A stretch of DNA of 64,000 nt, from NCBI RefSeq assembly GCF_014224155.1, contig NZ_JAASUI010000001.1, positions 186,001-250,000 of the forward strand. Reading direction: 5' to 3'. This DNA is from Listeria cossartiae subsp. cossartiae (lineage in GTDB: Bacteria; Bacillota; Bacilli; Lactobacillales; Listeriaceae). Made by a program: the position numbers and the translations under genes. The notes under the pieces are model-generated. The model searched no databases. It had not been told where the DNA came from and saw only the letters and a list, made by a program, of their open reading frames with translations. Positions 7,664 through 17,106 of the stretch are shown here, in pieces. Each line of letters begins with the position of its first letter. The stretch's first letter is position 1.

Positions 7664-7941
7664 GCGGAATTGAGCATAATTATTCTGATAAAGAGTTAAT
7701 TTTAGTTAAGAGAATTAACAATTCAAATAAAAAGTAAAAATTTTACATTCTGCATAACCCAAAACCAAAAAAACATGCTATAATGATTTTGTTAAATTTG
7801 GAAAAGGACCAGTTTTATCTCAATTAAAACTGGTCCTTTTTTAGAAAGAGGGGGATAGTGAGGTTGTTAGTAGGGAGATAGAAAATAGAGAAATTGGTAA
7901 GACATCGAATGATATGACATTGAAAAGGGAGAGCTTGATAC
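7664..7941 (+). promoter_or_regulatory. Leader region of the RHS gene: promoter, hairpin and purine-rich leader
   Basis: An extended -10 (TG-C-TATAAT, box at 7779-7784) is followed about 20 nt later by a complete terminator-like hairpin at 7802-7842. Then 100 nt of purine-rich leader with several GGGAG stretches leads to the RHS start at 7942. No convincing second promoter is seen after the hairpin. The RHS mRNA may therefore depend on read-through of this hairpin. Confidence 0.55.
7802..7842 (+). terminator. Terminator-like hairpin inside the RHS leader (possible attenuator)
   Basis: GGACCAGTTTTA and TAAAACTGGTCC form a perfect 12-bp stem with a 7-nt loop, followed by six T. It lies between the only clear promoter and the RHS gene. 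Confidence 0.8.
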
Positions 7942-10900
7942 ATGAAAATACATGCAAAAGCAAAGAAAGTATTAGTGAGCCTGATAGCCATTATGTTATT
8001 CCTTTCACTAATACCTGGTTATGCACCAACGGCGGAGGAGACGTCGACTGGGGTAGCAGCACCAGAAACGGAAGCGGGAGAAAAAGCACCAACAGAAGTT
8101 AAAGAAGAACGAACAGAAAATGAAGTGGTTTTTGATAACCACGACGGGAGTTTTACGAAGCAAATCTTTGCGGATCCTATCAATATGGAAGTTGATGGCG
8201 AGATGAAACGCATCGATGCGAATGTGGAGAAAGAAGCAGATTCTGACATGATTGTTCCAAAACAAACCCCATTAGAACTAGGCTTCTTAGACAAAATGGA
8301 AGACGGGGCATATCAGAAACTAACGAAAACTGGAGCAGAAGTTACTTTTCGCTTAAAAGGAGCACGTACAGGCGAGGATGAACAAGCAGTAACGGACCAA
8401 CCAGCGACGTATAAAGAAAATGAAGTTACTTACGCAGATGTATTTCCTAAAACGGATTTACGGCATTTAACTTTTCCACAATCAGTAAAAGAAGACTTAG
8501 TACTACATGAACCAAATCAAGTAGATACGTATGTTTATCAAATTGAAACAAAACTAGATTTAGAGCTAGCAGAGAATGGCGATGTGCTATTCAAAAATAA
8601 ATCGGACGAAACAATGTATACGCTTCCGAAACCAGTTATGACAGATTCCAACGTTGGAGCTGAAACTGGCGAAGCAGCGTTATCCGAAAATGTTTCCTTT
8701 GAAGTAAAACAACTGACAAAAACAGTGTATGAACTACAATTAAAAGTAGACACAGCATGGTTAAATGATGCTGCGCGTGAATATCCTGTTTATATTGATC
8801 CATCTGTCCGGTTAGATGAAGTTTATAATGCTAACATCAATTCAGCTAAACCGACAGAAACCAATATCGGGAGCAAACTTTGGGATTCTGGCCAAAATGC
8901 TTACACGTTAAAACTCGGTAAATGGGACAATTCAACAGGAAATAATGCCGCCTTTTTAAAAATGGATACGTCCACTTTAAACAAAGCGACTGTTTCTAAA
9001 GCAACGTTAAAAGTCTATAACATTTGGCACATGTCTCCAACGGTTAAAAATGATCTTTGGTATTACGAAGCCAATGCAAAATGGTCCCCGTGGCAAGTAA
9101 CATGGAACACAGTACCTCCTGTAACTAGATTAGGTAGTGTTAATGTTGGTCGTGGCGAATGGGCTAATTTAGACGTAACTAAAACAGTCCAAGCATGGGC
9201 AAGTGGAACGCGTGTGAACAACGGTTTCCGCCTAGGTACGAACATCGATCAAAATTATTGGAAAAAAGTTGTAGCAAGTGAAAATAATAAAAACTATCCT
9301 TATCTGGAAGTAAATTATACGTACCCACAACCGGAAAAGCCTACTGTAAAAACGAACTCGAATGGAGTAGGTACTGGAACAGGCTTCATGGATGTATCTT
9401 GGAAGGCCGTTCCAGGAGCGACAAGTTATAATATCGTTATTTCTGACGGATACAAATACGAGTATATAAATACAAAAAGTGCAGCAACGACATGGAGCAC
9501 TAAAGGAAAGAAAATTTTCCCAACAGATGACGAAATTGCTAATGGTGAATTTGAATTCCATCATGATGGCAAAGGAACTGAATTCGCCCTTGATCCGCGA
9601 GCACAATATGAAAATGCGTTTCAAGCCGGAAGTACTTTTGGACTGCGCAATTTAACGCGCTATCTATTTAGAGTGCAAGCCGTTTTCCCGGGTGGAGAAA
9701 GCCCGCTATCCGATTTAGTATTTGCCTACATGCCAATCGAAAAACCACAACCAACTGCTGCGAAAGCTTATTCTAACTTAGCGCATAAAGAAACAGGTTA
9801 CGTGGAACTTAACTGGGAAAAGAGCCCAATGGCGGACGGCTATAAAGTACTGGTCTTCAACGGTAAAGCCTACGAAGAATACGATGTCGGCGCAGAGACA
9901 AAATGGACAACTCAAAACAAAGGAATTTGGCCAACTAAAGAAGAGATTGCAGATGGTAAATTTGCCCTTCATCATGACGGAAAAGGCGCCGAACTAGCAA
10001 AAGATCCTTCACCAGTTTATACCAATTCTGGCGGGAATTATAAAGAGCGCAAAAATTACTGGTTCCGAGTTATTGCATATCAAAAAGCAGGAAATAACGC
10101 CACAAGTATCCAATCCGAACCAGCAACGCCAACTATTCCAGAAGTAGTAAATAAACAACTAGGAATGGTGGACTACTGGACAAGTGTCCCAGTACGCGGC
10201 GGGCAAGTGAACGCAACAAATGGAAACTTTTTATTCCATGAAACAGATTTCAATTTAGAAGGTCGCGGCCCAAGCATTAACGTCGACCGTACTTTTAACA
10301 GCCAAGATGACGCAACAGGAATTTTCGGTAAAGGCTGGACAAGTACCCTCGAAGAAAGACTTATTGAAGAAGAAAACGGCAATATCTTATGGGTGGAATC
10401 GGATAAAAAAGTCCATCGTTTCACTAAAAAAGGCGACAAATATGAGGCCCCACCAGGCATTTATTCAGAAATCACTAAAAACGCAGACGGCTATTTGAAA
10501 ATAGAAGAAGATAAGTCAGAAACACGCTTTTTAGCTGATGGACGATTAAAATCCGAAAAAGATACAAAAGGCAACGAATTAACATACGCGTATACCGATG
10601 GAAAACTAACAAGCATGCGCGACGCTTCCGGGCGTACCGTAACTTTAGCGTATGAAGGCGAGCTAGTAAAAGAGCTAGTTGGACCAGAAGACCGGAAAAT
10701 CAGCTACACCTATAATGACAAACAAGAGCTAATCAGTTCATCAACTGCCCGCGGAAAACTATATCGCTACGGCTACACGGATGGCTTATTAACAGCAGTT
10801 TATGATCCAAAACACACAGAAGAAAAACCATACGCAACAACCTTTGTCTATGAAGAGGAAAAACTAACAGAAATAACCGATCCAGTCGGCAAAAAAACCA

Positions 10901-13900
10901 CCCTTTCCTACGATAAAGAAGAACAAAAAACTACTTTAACAAACGAGAAAAAGAAGAAAACCGTTTATTTATACAACGATGCTGGAAATCCCAAGAAAGA
11001 AATCGTGGATGCAGAAGGCCTCAAATTAACAACGACCTACACGTATGAATCAAACAATCTAGTAAAAGAAGTAAATCCTAAGGGTCAAGAAGAAACATAC
11101 TCTTACGATGCGGATGGCAATGTCACGCAAATGACAGATGCATACGGAACAGAATCATACACTTACAATGATAACAACGATGTAACAAGCGCAACTGACA
11201 CAGAAGGCCGCAAAACAACCGTGGCTTATGACGGAGCAGATGCGGTATCAGAAACACTTGCGACAGAATCCCAAGTATCCTCTGTAACGCAGTATGACGC
11301 TTTTGGTAACCCTGTCCGAGGTAGTGGTGAACTTTCCTCAGGCGGCAATTTACTTCAAAACAGCGGCTTTGAAAAAGGTGCAGGAGTTTCCAACTGGACA
11401 CTAATTCAATCTGATGCAAAAGGAAGCATGACATTCGATAGTACACAGTCAGCTCCAGGAGCACTTGGCGGTAGCGGCTCTGTTAAACTAACTAGTGAAG
11501 CAAACTCTACTGTAAAAGGTTATTCATCCGTTACCCAACGCGTCGATGTAGAACCAGAAACAACGTATACATTTAGCGCCTGGATTAAAACATCCGGAAT
11601 GACAAACGCCGATGCACTTCTCATTGGACGTTTACAAGACGCGAATGCAAAAGATATTACCGATGCTGGTGTATGGCAATCCAACCGTGCGACATCCATC
11701 AAAAAGAATGGCGACTGGGTAAAACGCCAATTAACCTTTAAAACATCCAAAAACACGCGCCAAGTATTGCTTTATTTGGATAATGAACAACCAGCTCCAC
11801 ATAAAGGAAAAGCAACCATTTGGTACGACAATGTTCAATTTGAAAAAGGTAGTGTTGCTTCCAGTTACAATCCAGTAGTCAATAACAGTTTTGAAAATCA
11901 CAATGGAACACTTCCGACTGGTTGGATGCGAACAGGTAATACCGCGCTAACACAAGCAAAAGTAGTCGATAATCAAAGCCACAGCGGTGATAGCGCCGTT
12001 TACTTCGAGCGAAAAGCGACAAGTGAAGCCTACACGCATATTGTGCAAGATGTACCTGTAAATCAAAAAGAAGCAAAAGCATTAACGATTTCAGCGCTTT
12101 CCAAATCAGAAGATGCCAAATCAAATGGCTCTGTTACAACGATGTCGAACGATTATTCTGTATGGGGAACAATATATTATCAAGATGGCACAACATCTTC
12201 CGTACAAGGTCAATTCCCACTAGGAACGAACGACTGGAACCGAAGTGCCGTAGTTGTTAAACCAACCAAACCGATCAAAATGATTAAAGTCTATACAATG
12301 TTCCGCAACGGTTTAACAGGGAAAGCTTGGTTTGACGATGTACGTGTTATAGAAGGCGAAGTATTAACGAAAAATGAATACGACGCTTCCGGCAACTACG
12401 TAACAGCCAGCTATGACGAAGAAGGCCGTAAAATCAGCTTTACTTACGACATTTACGGCAACAAAACATCCGAAACAGACGAAAAAGGCAACAAAAAAAC
12501 TTTAACCTATGATGCCGACAACGCACTTATAGACACAAAACTAGCAAACGGCACATCCGTAGCCTATAAGTACGACGACAATGGCAACACAACTGAAAAA
12601 AATGTCACTGCATCCGGCAAAACGCAAAAAAATATCTATGAATATGACGTAGATAACAAAATCACCGCATTCACCGACGCACTCAATCGCACAATCAAGT
12701 ACGAATACGATGCAGCCGGTAATGAAACAAAAGCAATCATGCCAACTGGTCGCGTAACCGAAAGCACATACGATTCCGCTGACCGTATGGATGGCATCAA
12801 ATGGAATGACAAATTAGCATTCAAATTCCAATACGATCCAAACGGCAACCAAACAAAAGTAACCGACGAAATTAACAGCATCGTCACAGACAAAACTTAT
12901 GACGATGCCAACCGAATCACCAAAGTAGCCGAACGAGGTGGCAACGTAAGCTACACTTACAAAGACAAACCAACAAAAGACAACAAAGGAAAAACAGACA
13001 AAGTCGGCGAAGTAGCCATCAACCACGGCGACTACACAGCAAAAACAACATACACTTACAACGACTTAGACCGAAATACCCGCGTAAACGATGGAAGCAA
13101 AAACGCCTATTTCGAGTTTGACGAATTTGGGAACATCAACGTCTACACAGCAGGAAACGGCACCGCAGCTAACTACACATACGATAGCACGCAAAAAATC
13201 ACCAACGCAGCTATTAGTAGCGCAAATGGCACCCAAATTTTAGACGAAAACTACACTTATGATGCAGCAAGCAATCGCACGAGCATCGATAACAAACAAA
13301 CCGGAAAAACAACCTACGAATACGACGCAGTCAACCAACTGACCAAAGAAACACTACCAAACGGCACTGTCAAAGCGTACACGTATGATGGTTTTGGAAA
13401 CCGTACACAAGTAGCAATCAGCGGAAGCGAGACAAAAACAATTGCCGCAAGTTATAATGATGGTAATCAACTAGTTTCGTGGAACGGAGAAGCGCTGACG
13501 TATGACGCCAATGGTAACCGTACAAGCGATGGCAAGTTCACGTATACATGGGATACCGGAGACCGTTTAAGCAGCATCACGAAAAAAGGTGAGAGCGAGC
13601 CGTTTACGAGTTATACGTACGATGATGATAACCGCCGCTTGTCGAAAACCGTCAATGGCGTGACGACGAATTATCATTATGATGGCGATAGTATTGATGT
13701 TCTGTATGAAACTGATGGTGATGGAAAAGTTGTTCGTCAGTATGTTTATTCGGATGATAATGTTCGTTTAGCAATGAAGATGAATGGCAAAACCCTCTAT
13801 TATCACTATAATGCGCATGGCGACGTAATTGCACTCACGGATGAAGCAGGTAAGATTGTCGCAGAATATGCGTATGATGCTTGGGGAAATGTGCTGAAAA

Positions 13901-14583
13901 ACACTGCCTCTACAGAAGAAGCCAAAGCCAATCCTTATGCATATGCGGGATATACGTATGACAAGGAAATCGAACAATATTACTTGATGGCGCGTTATTA
14001 CGAACCAGAGCAAGGTGTGTTTACTGCTTACGATCCAGACCCAGGCGATGAAGATGATCCGCAGACGATGAATGGGTATAATTATGCGAATAATAATCCA
14101 GTGATGTATGTGGATCCTGATGGGCATTGGGTTTGGTTAGCTGTAAATGCTGGATTTGCTATTTATGATGGTTATAAATCTTATAAAAAAACAAAAAGTT
14201 TTAAAAAAGCAGGAGTAGCCGCATTTAAAGGAGCTCTTGGTGGTGGTAAAATAAAAATTTTAAAGAGGGCTTATAAAATTGCTAAAGCTGGTGGTAAATT
14301 TACTAGTTCTTATAGAAAAGCTAAAAAAGTTTCAAAAGCTACAGGAGGAAAAATAAAAAGAGCTAAAAATAAAAATGGTTTTGTCGTGACAAAAGGTAAA
14401 AATACTGTTCGATTTATGGGGAAAGGATCAGGCCAGCGAAAGAAGGCATATTATAGATTGAGCAACAATAAAAAGGGAGCTAAAAACAGGGCAGGGGCTT
14501 ATACTAACAATAAGGCGGAGACCCATATCAACTATCATTTAGGCTGGAAAAAGAATGCTATTAAACATTTAGGGAGGAGATAA
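7942..14583 (+). CDS. wapA: WapA-type secreted RHS/YD-repeat polymorphic toxin
   Basis: 2213 residues. A Sec signal peptide covers about residues 1-30, with the cut after GYA. In order: an unassigned region, a DNRLRE-like beta domain (about 290-450), two fibronectin-III-like domains (460-600, 607-733), a DUF6531-type RHS start (about 737-836), YD repeats (860-1127), two carbohydrate-binding-like jelly rolls (1136-1473), and more YD repeats to the hyperconserved end NPVMYVDPDG near 2060. The last 150 residues are a basic, AT-rich variable tip, the likely toxin, cut from the shell by known RHS logic. The RHS cocoon protects the tip until delivery to a neighbour. It has no LPXTG anchor. The tip family is not recognised; it holds HINYH near its end. 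Confidence 0.93.
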   Translation: MKIHAKAKKVLVSLIAIMLFLSLIPGYAPTAEETSTGVAAPETEAGEKAPTEVKEERTENEVVFDNHDGSFTKQIFADPINMEVDGEMKRIDANVEKEADSDMIVPKQTPLELGFLDKMEDGAYQKLTKTGAEVTFRLKGARTGEDEQAVTDQPATYKENEVTYADVFPKTDLRHLTFPQSVKEDLVLHEPNQVDTYVYQIETKLDLELAENGDVLFKNKSDETMYTLPKPVMTDSNVGAETGEAALSENVSFEVKQLTKTVYELQLKVDTAWLNDAAREYPVYIDPSVRLDEVYNANINSAKPTETNIGSKLWDSGQNAYTLKLGKWDNSTGNNAAFLKMDTSTLNKATVSKATLKVYNIWHMSPTVKNDLWYYEANAKWSPWQVTWNTVPPVTRLGSVNVGRGEWANLDVTKTVQAWASGTRVNNGFRLGTNIDQNYWKKVVASENNKNYPYLEVNYTYPQPEKPTVKTNSNGVGTGTGFMDVSWKAVPGATSYNIVISDGYKYEYINTKSAATTWSTKGKKIFPTDDEIANGEFEFHHDGKGTEFALDPRAQYENAFQAGSTFGLRNLTRYLFRVQAVFPGGESPLSDLVFAYMPIEKPQPTAAKAYSNLAHKETGYVELNWEKSPMADGYKVLVFNGKAYEEYDVGAETKWTTQNKGIWPTKEEIADGKFALHHDGKGAELAKDPSPVYTNSGGNYKERKNYWFRVIAYQKAGNNATSIQSEPATPTIPEVVNKQLGMVDYWTSVPVRGGQVNATNGNFLFHETDFNLEGRGPSINVDRTFNSQDDATGIFGKGWTSTLEERLIEEENGNILWVESDKKVHRFTKKGDKYEAPPGIYSEITKNADGYLKIEEDKSETRFLADGRLKSEKDTKGNELTYAYTDGKLTSMRDASGRTVTLAYEGELVKELVGPEDRKISYTYNDKQELISSSTARGKLYRYGYTDGLLTAVYDPKHTEEKPYATTFVYEEEKLTEITDPVGKKTTLSYDKEEQKTTLTNEKKKKTVYLYNDAGNPKKEIVDAEGLKLTTTYTYESNNLVKEVNPKGQEETYSYDADGNVTQMTDAYGTESYTYNDNNDVTSATDTEGRKTTVAYDGADAVSETLATESQVSSVTQYDAFGNPVRGSGELSSGGNLLQNSGFEKGAGVSNWTLIQSDAKGSMTFDSTQSAPGALGGSGSVKLTSEANSTVKGYSSVTQRVDVEPETTYTFSAWIKTSGMTNADALLIGRLQDANAKDITDAGVWQSNRATSIKKNGDWVKRQLTFKTSKNTRQVLLYLDNEQPAPHKGKATIWYDNVQFEKGSVASSYNPVVNNSFENHNGTLPTGWMRTGNTALTQAKVVDNQSHSGDSAVYFERKATSEAYTHIVQDVPVNQKEAKALTISALSKSEDAKSNGSVTTMSNDYSVWGTIYYQDGTTSSVQGQFPLGTNDWNRSAVVVKPTKPIKMIKVYTMFRNGLTGKAWFDDVRVIEGEVLTKNEYDASGNYVTASYDEEGRKISFTYDIYGNKTSETDEKGNKKTLTYDADNALIDTKLANGTSVAYKYDDNGNTTEKNVTASGKTQKNIYEYDVDNKITAFTDALNRTIKYEYDAAGNETKAIMPTGRVTESTYDSADRMDGIKWNDKLAFKFQYDPNGNQTKVTDEINSIVTDKTYDDANRITKVAERGGNVSYTYKDKPTKDNKGKTDKVGEVAINHGDYTAKTTYTYNDLDRNTRVNDGSKNAYFEFDEFGNINVYTAGNGTAANYTYDSTQKITNAAISSANGTQILDENYTYDAASNRTSIDNKQTGKTTYEYDAVNQLTKETLPNGTVKAYTYDGFGNRTQVAISGSETKTIAASYNDGNQLVSWNGEALTYDANGNRTSDGKFTYTWDTGDRLSSITKKGESEPFTSYTYDDDNRRLSKTVNGVTTNYHYDGDSIDVLYETDGDGKVVRQYVYSDDNVRLAMKMNGKTLYYHYNAHGDVIALTDEAGKIVAEYAYDAWGNVLKNTASTEEAKANPYAYAGYTYDKEIEQYYLMARYYEPEQGVFTAYDPDPGDEDDPQTMNGYNYANNNPVMYVDPDGHWVWLAVNAGFAIYDGYKSYKKTKSFKKAGVAAFKGALGGGKIKILKRAYKIAKAGGKFTSSYRKAKKVSKATGGKIKRAKNKNGFVVTKGKNTVRFMGKGSGQRKKAYYRLSNNKKGAKNRAGAYTNNKAETHINYHLGWKKNAIKHLGRR
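14130..14580 (+). other. Variable C-terminal toxin tip of the RHS protein
   Basis: This is the coding segment for about 150 residues after the DPDG motif. Base composition shifts here from the mixed core to strongly AT-rich sequence with many AAA codons. The peptide has a hydrophobic stretch (WVWLAVNAGFAIYDG), then a lysine-rich linker, then a C-terminal domain of about 70 residues with VRFMGKG and HINYHLGWK. Paired histidines and many lysines would suit a nuclease, but no family is recognised, so the activity is open. Confidence 0.7.
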
Positions 14584-14585
14584 AC

Positions 14586-14999
14586 ATGTCATTGAAAAGG
14601 AAAATGAACACTATAAATCAAGCGATATTAAAAGAGTTGTATAAATACCCTGAAAAAAGACTTCATAAAACGCATGTGAATTTACGCAAGTCCAACTTGG
14701 AATTTGTATTTGCTGAAAATGCTGAAGATATTCAACCGCTAGTATTAATAATAGAGGGGGTAACGGCTTATTATTTTCAACGTAATTACGGAGAAAGTAG
14801 ATTTGATTTAGACACGGATGAAAGTTCGTTGTTACTACTAGAAACGCTTGAAGTAGTGATGCCTCCTTTTAAAATAGGAGAGGATAGAGCGGATTTTATT
14901 GCTGAAGGAAATCTGATTCTTGAGTTAGATGAAATAAGCTATGTTATAGAATGTAAAAAAATTAAATTAAACGATGTAGTTTTTAATTTAGATGAATGA
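14586..14999 (+). CDS. Probable cognate immunity protein of the RHS toxin
   Basis: 137 residues, acidic and cytosolic, with no recognised domain. It begins 2 nt after the toxin stop, and its ribosome site (GGGAGGAGATAA) lies across the toxin's last codons, so the pair is coupled. That position directly after an RHS tip is where the specific immunity gene sits in known polymorphic toxin loci. Acidic charge against a basic tip also fits a direct inhibitor. The call rests on context, not on homology. Confidence 0.7.
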   Translation: MSLKRKMNTINQAILKELYKYPEKRLHKTHVNLRKSNLEFVFAENAEDIQPLVLIIEGVTAYYFQRNYGESRFDLDTDESSLLLLETLEVVMPPFKIGEDRADFIAEGNLILELDEISYVIECKKIKLNDVVFNLDE

Positions 15000-15143
15000 A
15001 TATCAATAAAGAAGATATCATCATCGTTCATTTTGACGACACGTTAGAACCAGAAGTTAGGGGAGAATTAGCATTAAAAACAACTTAAAAATGAAATTCC
15101 AATCGGTAAAGTTAAATACTATGAAATAAATAATCATAGGTAA
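14996..15143 (+). pseudogene. Frameshifted small gene after the immunity gene
   Basis: An ATG overlaps the stop of the immunity gene (ATGA) and opens a frame that reads MNINKEDIIIVHFDDTLEPE and stops after 30 codons. A second frame then continues with LKNEIPIGKVKYYEINNHR to a stop at 15143. Joined by one frameshift the two give a small protein of about 50 residues. The product is unknown. A sequencing or assembly slip in the A run near 15077 cannot be excluded. Confidence 0.45.
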
Positions 15144-15156
15144 GGAGGAACCAAAA

Positions 15157-15711
15157 ATGTCCACAAAATTCATGTACGAAAGATTACTAAAATGCCAAGA
15201 AGCAAATAAACTAGTAGCCATCTATGCATCACGCGAAGACGATTATTTCGAGGCGGGCTACATTGAAGCAGTTACAGCGAGTGATGTTATGTTCCGCTCG
15301 CGACGTTCGGACGGTTACGAAGAGGGACATGTTGTTCTTCCGTTAGAATTAGTGTACCGAATAGAAATTGACACAACACATTTAAAAACAGCCGAACTAC
15401 TCGCAAAACATCTCAATCAACCAATCAGCTCAGGATTATTTGAGAAAGCACCAAACAAAAAGCATTCTCTTTTCGAAATTGCCGCTGATTATGTACACCA
15501 AAGCAAAGAGATAATCTTTATTGACATCATAGGCGACGAGACGCCAGCAATTGGAATGATCGCTGAAAATGAATATGAAGGATTAGAAATTACTTTAGTG
15601 GATGACGAAGGTCGATTAGATGGAACTTGTTGGATAAAAAAAGAAGATATTCTAGCTCTGCGTTTCGGCGGCAGTGTCGAACAAGATTTGATGAACAAAC
15701 TAAAAAAATAA
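15157..15711 (+). CDS. Island family A protein, putative orphan immunity protein
   Basis: 184 residues, cytosolic, with two beta-rich lobes: YASREDDYFEAGYI with RRSDGYEEG, and later DIIGDETPAIGMI with GTCWIKKEDILALRFGG. It is the only intact island copy of a family whose remnants lie at 16377, 17555 and 30789, with a distant relative at 4355. A strong RBS (AAGGAGGAAC) precedes it. The pattern of one intact and several decayed copies behind an RHS gene fits an immunity bank. Codon use is less AT-rich than in the following genes. Function is inferred from context. Confidence 0.65.
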   Translation: MSTKFMYERLLKCQEANKLVAIYASREDDYFEAGYIEAVTASDVMFRSRRSDGYEEGHVVLPLELVYRIEIDTTHLKTAELLAKHLNQPISSGLFEKAPNKKHSLFEIAADYVHQSKEIIFIDIIGDETPAIGMIAENEYEGLEITLVDDEGRLDGTCWIKKEDILALRFGGSVEQDLMNKLKK

Positions 15712-15717
15712 ACTAAG

Positions 15718-15751
15718 AATAAGCCCTCCACTTTTACAGGGAGGGCTTATT
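15718..15751 (+). terminator. Terminator-like hairpin after the first family A gene
   Basis: AATAAGCCCTCC pairs with GGAGGGCTTATT around a 10-nt loop. The T run is short, so termination may be partial. It is the only clear hairpin between the toxin and the far end of the island. Confidence 0.65.
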
Positions 15752-16046
15752 ATAAAAATAAGAGATGTAAATAATACATATAATAATAAACACTGCGGGA
15801 GCATATGATTGAATAATAAAAGAAATACTTAACTTGAATTCGAATAATTAAAAAATAAAGTGTATCTGCTATACAACTTACATTTATTACGTTGGTAGTT
15901 TTGACGTTCTCTAGGAAAAGAACTTGGCATTAATCTGTAATGCACCAAAATAAAGTTAACCAAGTTCGGATTATGAAAAAAGGGACGAAGGTACATTATA
16001 GATTTAATAACGGGAAATATTCTCATAAATGCTAGGAGGATGTAAT
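15752..16046 (+). pseudogene. Orphan RHS-tip-like remnant
   Basis: No intact gene. The frame ending at the TAG of 16031-16033 reads KVNQVRIMKKGTKVHYRF and ends NNGKYSHKC, a short basic beta-rich peptide like the end of a toxin tip. It lies directly before a small acidic gene with its own RBS, the tip-then-immunity order. A 21-nt segment at 15821-15841 recurs exactly at 31710-31730, before another such remnant. The interpretation as a decayed toxin tip is inference. Confidence 0.45.
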
Positions 16047-16346
16047 TTGGATAAGAGTAGTATTATGGATGTAATAAAAGTGAATCTCAATGATGCGCTT
16101 ACTGAGGTAATTACAAGTAAAGAACTGGTCGAAAGGTCGGAAAAAATGCTATTTGTTGATGAGAACCAGCAGTCAATAAACGATGATCTATCATTAGAAG
16201 AAAGAGAGTTACTAGAAGATATATCAGCACAATGGGATTTATATCTAGTTAATTCGTATGATATCGATACACTACAGAGTTTGGATTTTGGGGAAATTAA
16301 GTTTCCAGAGGCGTATTTAAAGGAGTGGTATAGGCAAACAATCTAG
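16047..16346 (+). CDS. Small acidic protein, putative orphan immunity protein
   Basis: 99 residues from a TTG at 16047, chosen because AGGAGG lies 7 nt upstream; a longer ATG frame from 16029 has no site. The protein is acidic and mostly helical (LSLEERELLEDISAQWDLYL), without signal or membrane segment. No family is recognised and no second copy is seen in the window. It follows an orphan tip remnant directly, which suggests it was the immunity gene of that lost tip. Confidence 0.5.
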   Translation: MDKSSIMDVIKVNLNDALTEVITSKELVERSEKMLFVDENQQSINDDLSLEERELLEDISAQWDLYLVNSYDIDTLQSLDFGEIKFPEAYLKEWYRQTI

Positions 16347-16376
16347 CTAATTTAATCCGAATGTTAATACAACAAA

Positions 16377-16503
16377 GGTTATATGAAGGATTAGAAATAA
16401 CTTTGGTGAATCGATTAGGCAGAACTTGCTGGATAAAAAAGAAGATATTCTAGCCATACGTTTCCGAGGCAGTGTAGAACAAAATTTGATGAACAAATTA
16501 TAA
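16377..16503 (+). pseudogene. Family A remnant (3' end)
   Basis: YEGLEITLV, RTCWIKK and then, after a one-base loss in an A run, the frame ILAIRFRGSVEQNLMNKL match the last third of the protein at 15157. The start and most of the gene are missing. The sequence after it repeats the sequence after the intact copy, including GCGGGAGCATATG. Confidence 0.8.
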
Positions 16504-16633
16504 AAGTAAGAGAAGTAAATAATACATATCAAAAGAATAAGCTTTGCGGGAGCATATGCAAGATAGTAAGAATATAATCATAGAAAACGTAAAAAGAAAA
16601 AAGGAAAGAAAATAACCAAATTAGGAGATTGAA

Positions 16634-16798
16634 ATGGATTCAATTTTAAAATTAATAATGGATTTGGAATTCATCGGCATAATTATAATGTGCATAGTTA
16701 TTATAGATTTTAAGAAAGACAACTTCTGTTCGAGATGTATACAAGTATTACTATTGTTAAGTTTATTTGTGGTTACAGGAATAACTATCTACTTTTAA
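16634..16798 (+). CDS. Small membrane protein, family M, first of a pair
   Basis: 54 residues from ATG at 16634 with TTAGGAGATTGAA before it. Two hydrophobic helices (FIGIIIMCIVII and VLLLLSLFVVTGITIYF) flank a short charged stretch DFKKDN. It is followed after 17 nt by a second small membrane protein. The same arrangement recurs at 24008, 25143, 27686, 34463 and 39479. Pairs like these could protect against membrane-targeting tips; this is inference. Too short for many gene finders. Confidence 0.6.
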   Translation: MDSILKLIMDLEFIGIIIMCIVIIDFKKDNFCSRCIQVLLLLSLFVVTGITIYF

Positions 16799-16815
16799 GA
16801 AGGATGGGGGATAAT

Positions 16816-16986
16816 ATGCTACTCGTGATAATAATATATTTTGTTTTTCTACTTATATTAATTATTGGCCATGAAAAGAGAAGTAAGAAAAACAGTAAAA
16901 CCGTTTTTAACAATATAACTATCATTATTTTCCTTCTAGCCCTTATAGTTTATTGTATAATGCTAGTCCCTCGGTTGGGCATTTAA
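16816..16986 (+). CDS. Small membrane protein, family M, second of a pair
   Basis: 56 residues from ATG at 16816, preceded by GGATGGGGG; a longer frame from 16735 lies inside the preceding gene and is unlikely. Two helices (LLVIIIYFVFLLILIIG and ITIIIFLLALIVYCIML) are joined by a basic loop EKRSKKNSK. This helix, basic loop, helix plan repeats in the second members of the other pairs. No known family is recognised. Confidence 0.6.
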   Translation: MLLVIIIYFVFLLILIIGHEKRSKKNSKTVFNNITIIIFLLALIVYCIMLVPRLGI

Positions 16987-17106
16987 GGAATGAAAGTCAC
17001 TATAGAAGAATTAGCGTTTGAAATCTCAATATTAATCTCTATTCAAATTTACAGCGGGCTCTGTAAAGTGAAGAGAAAAACATTATGAACATTATAGGAG
17101 GTTATC

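Noticed and set aside
10530-14100. Tandem DNA repeat or CRISPR array in the YD region
   Set aside because: The repeats are only at the protein level (YDxxGN and relatives), vary in DNA sequence and spacing, and lie in one frame of a coding gene. No CRISPR array is seen anywhere in the window.
13652-14127. Minus-strand open frames rich in His and Ile opposite the RHS gene
   Set aside because: They are shadows of the YD-repeat coding frame (GAT/TAT codons read backwards), with no ribosome site and no sense of a fold.
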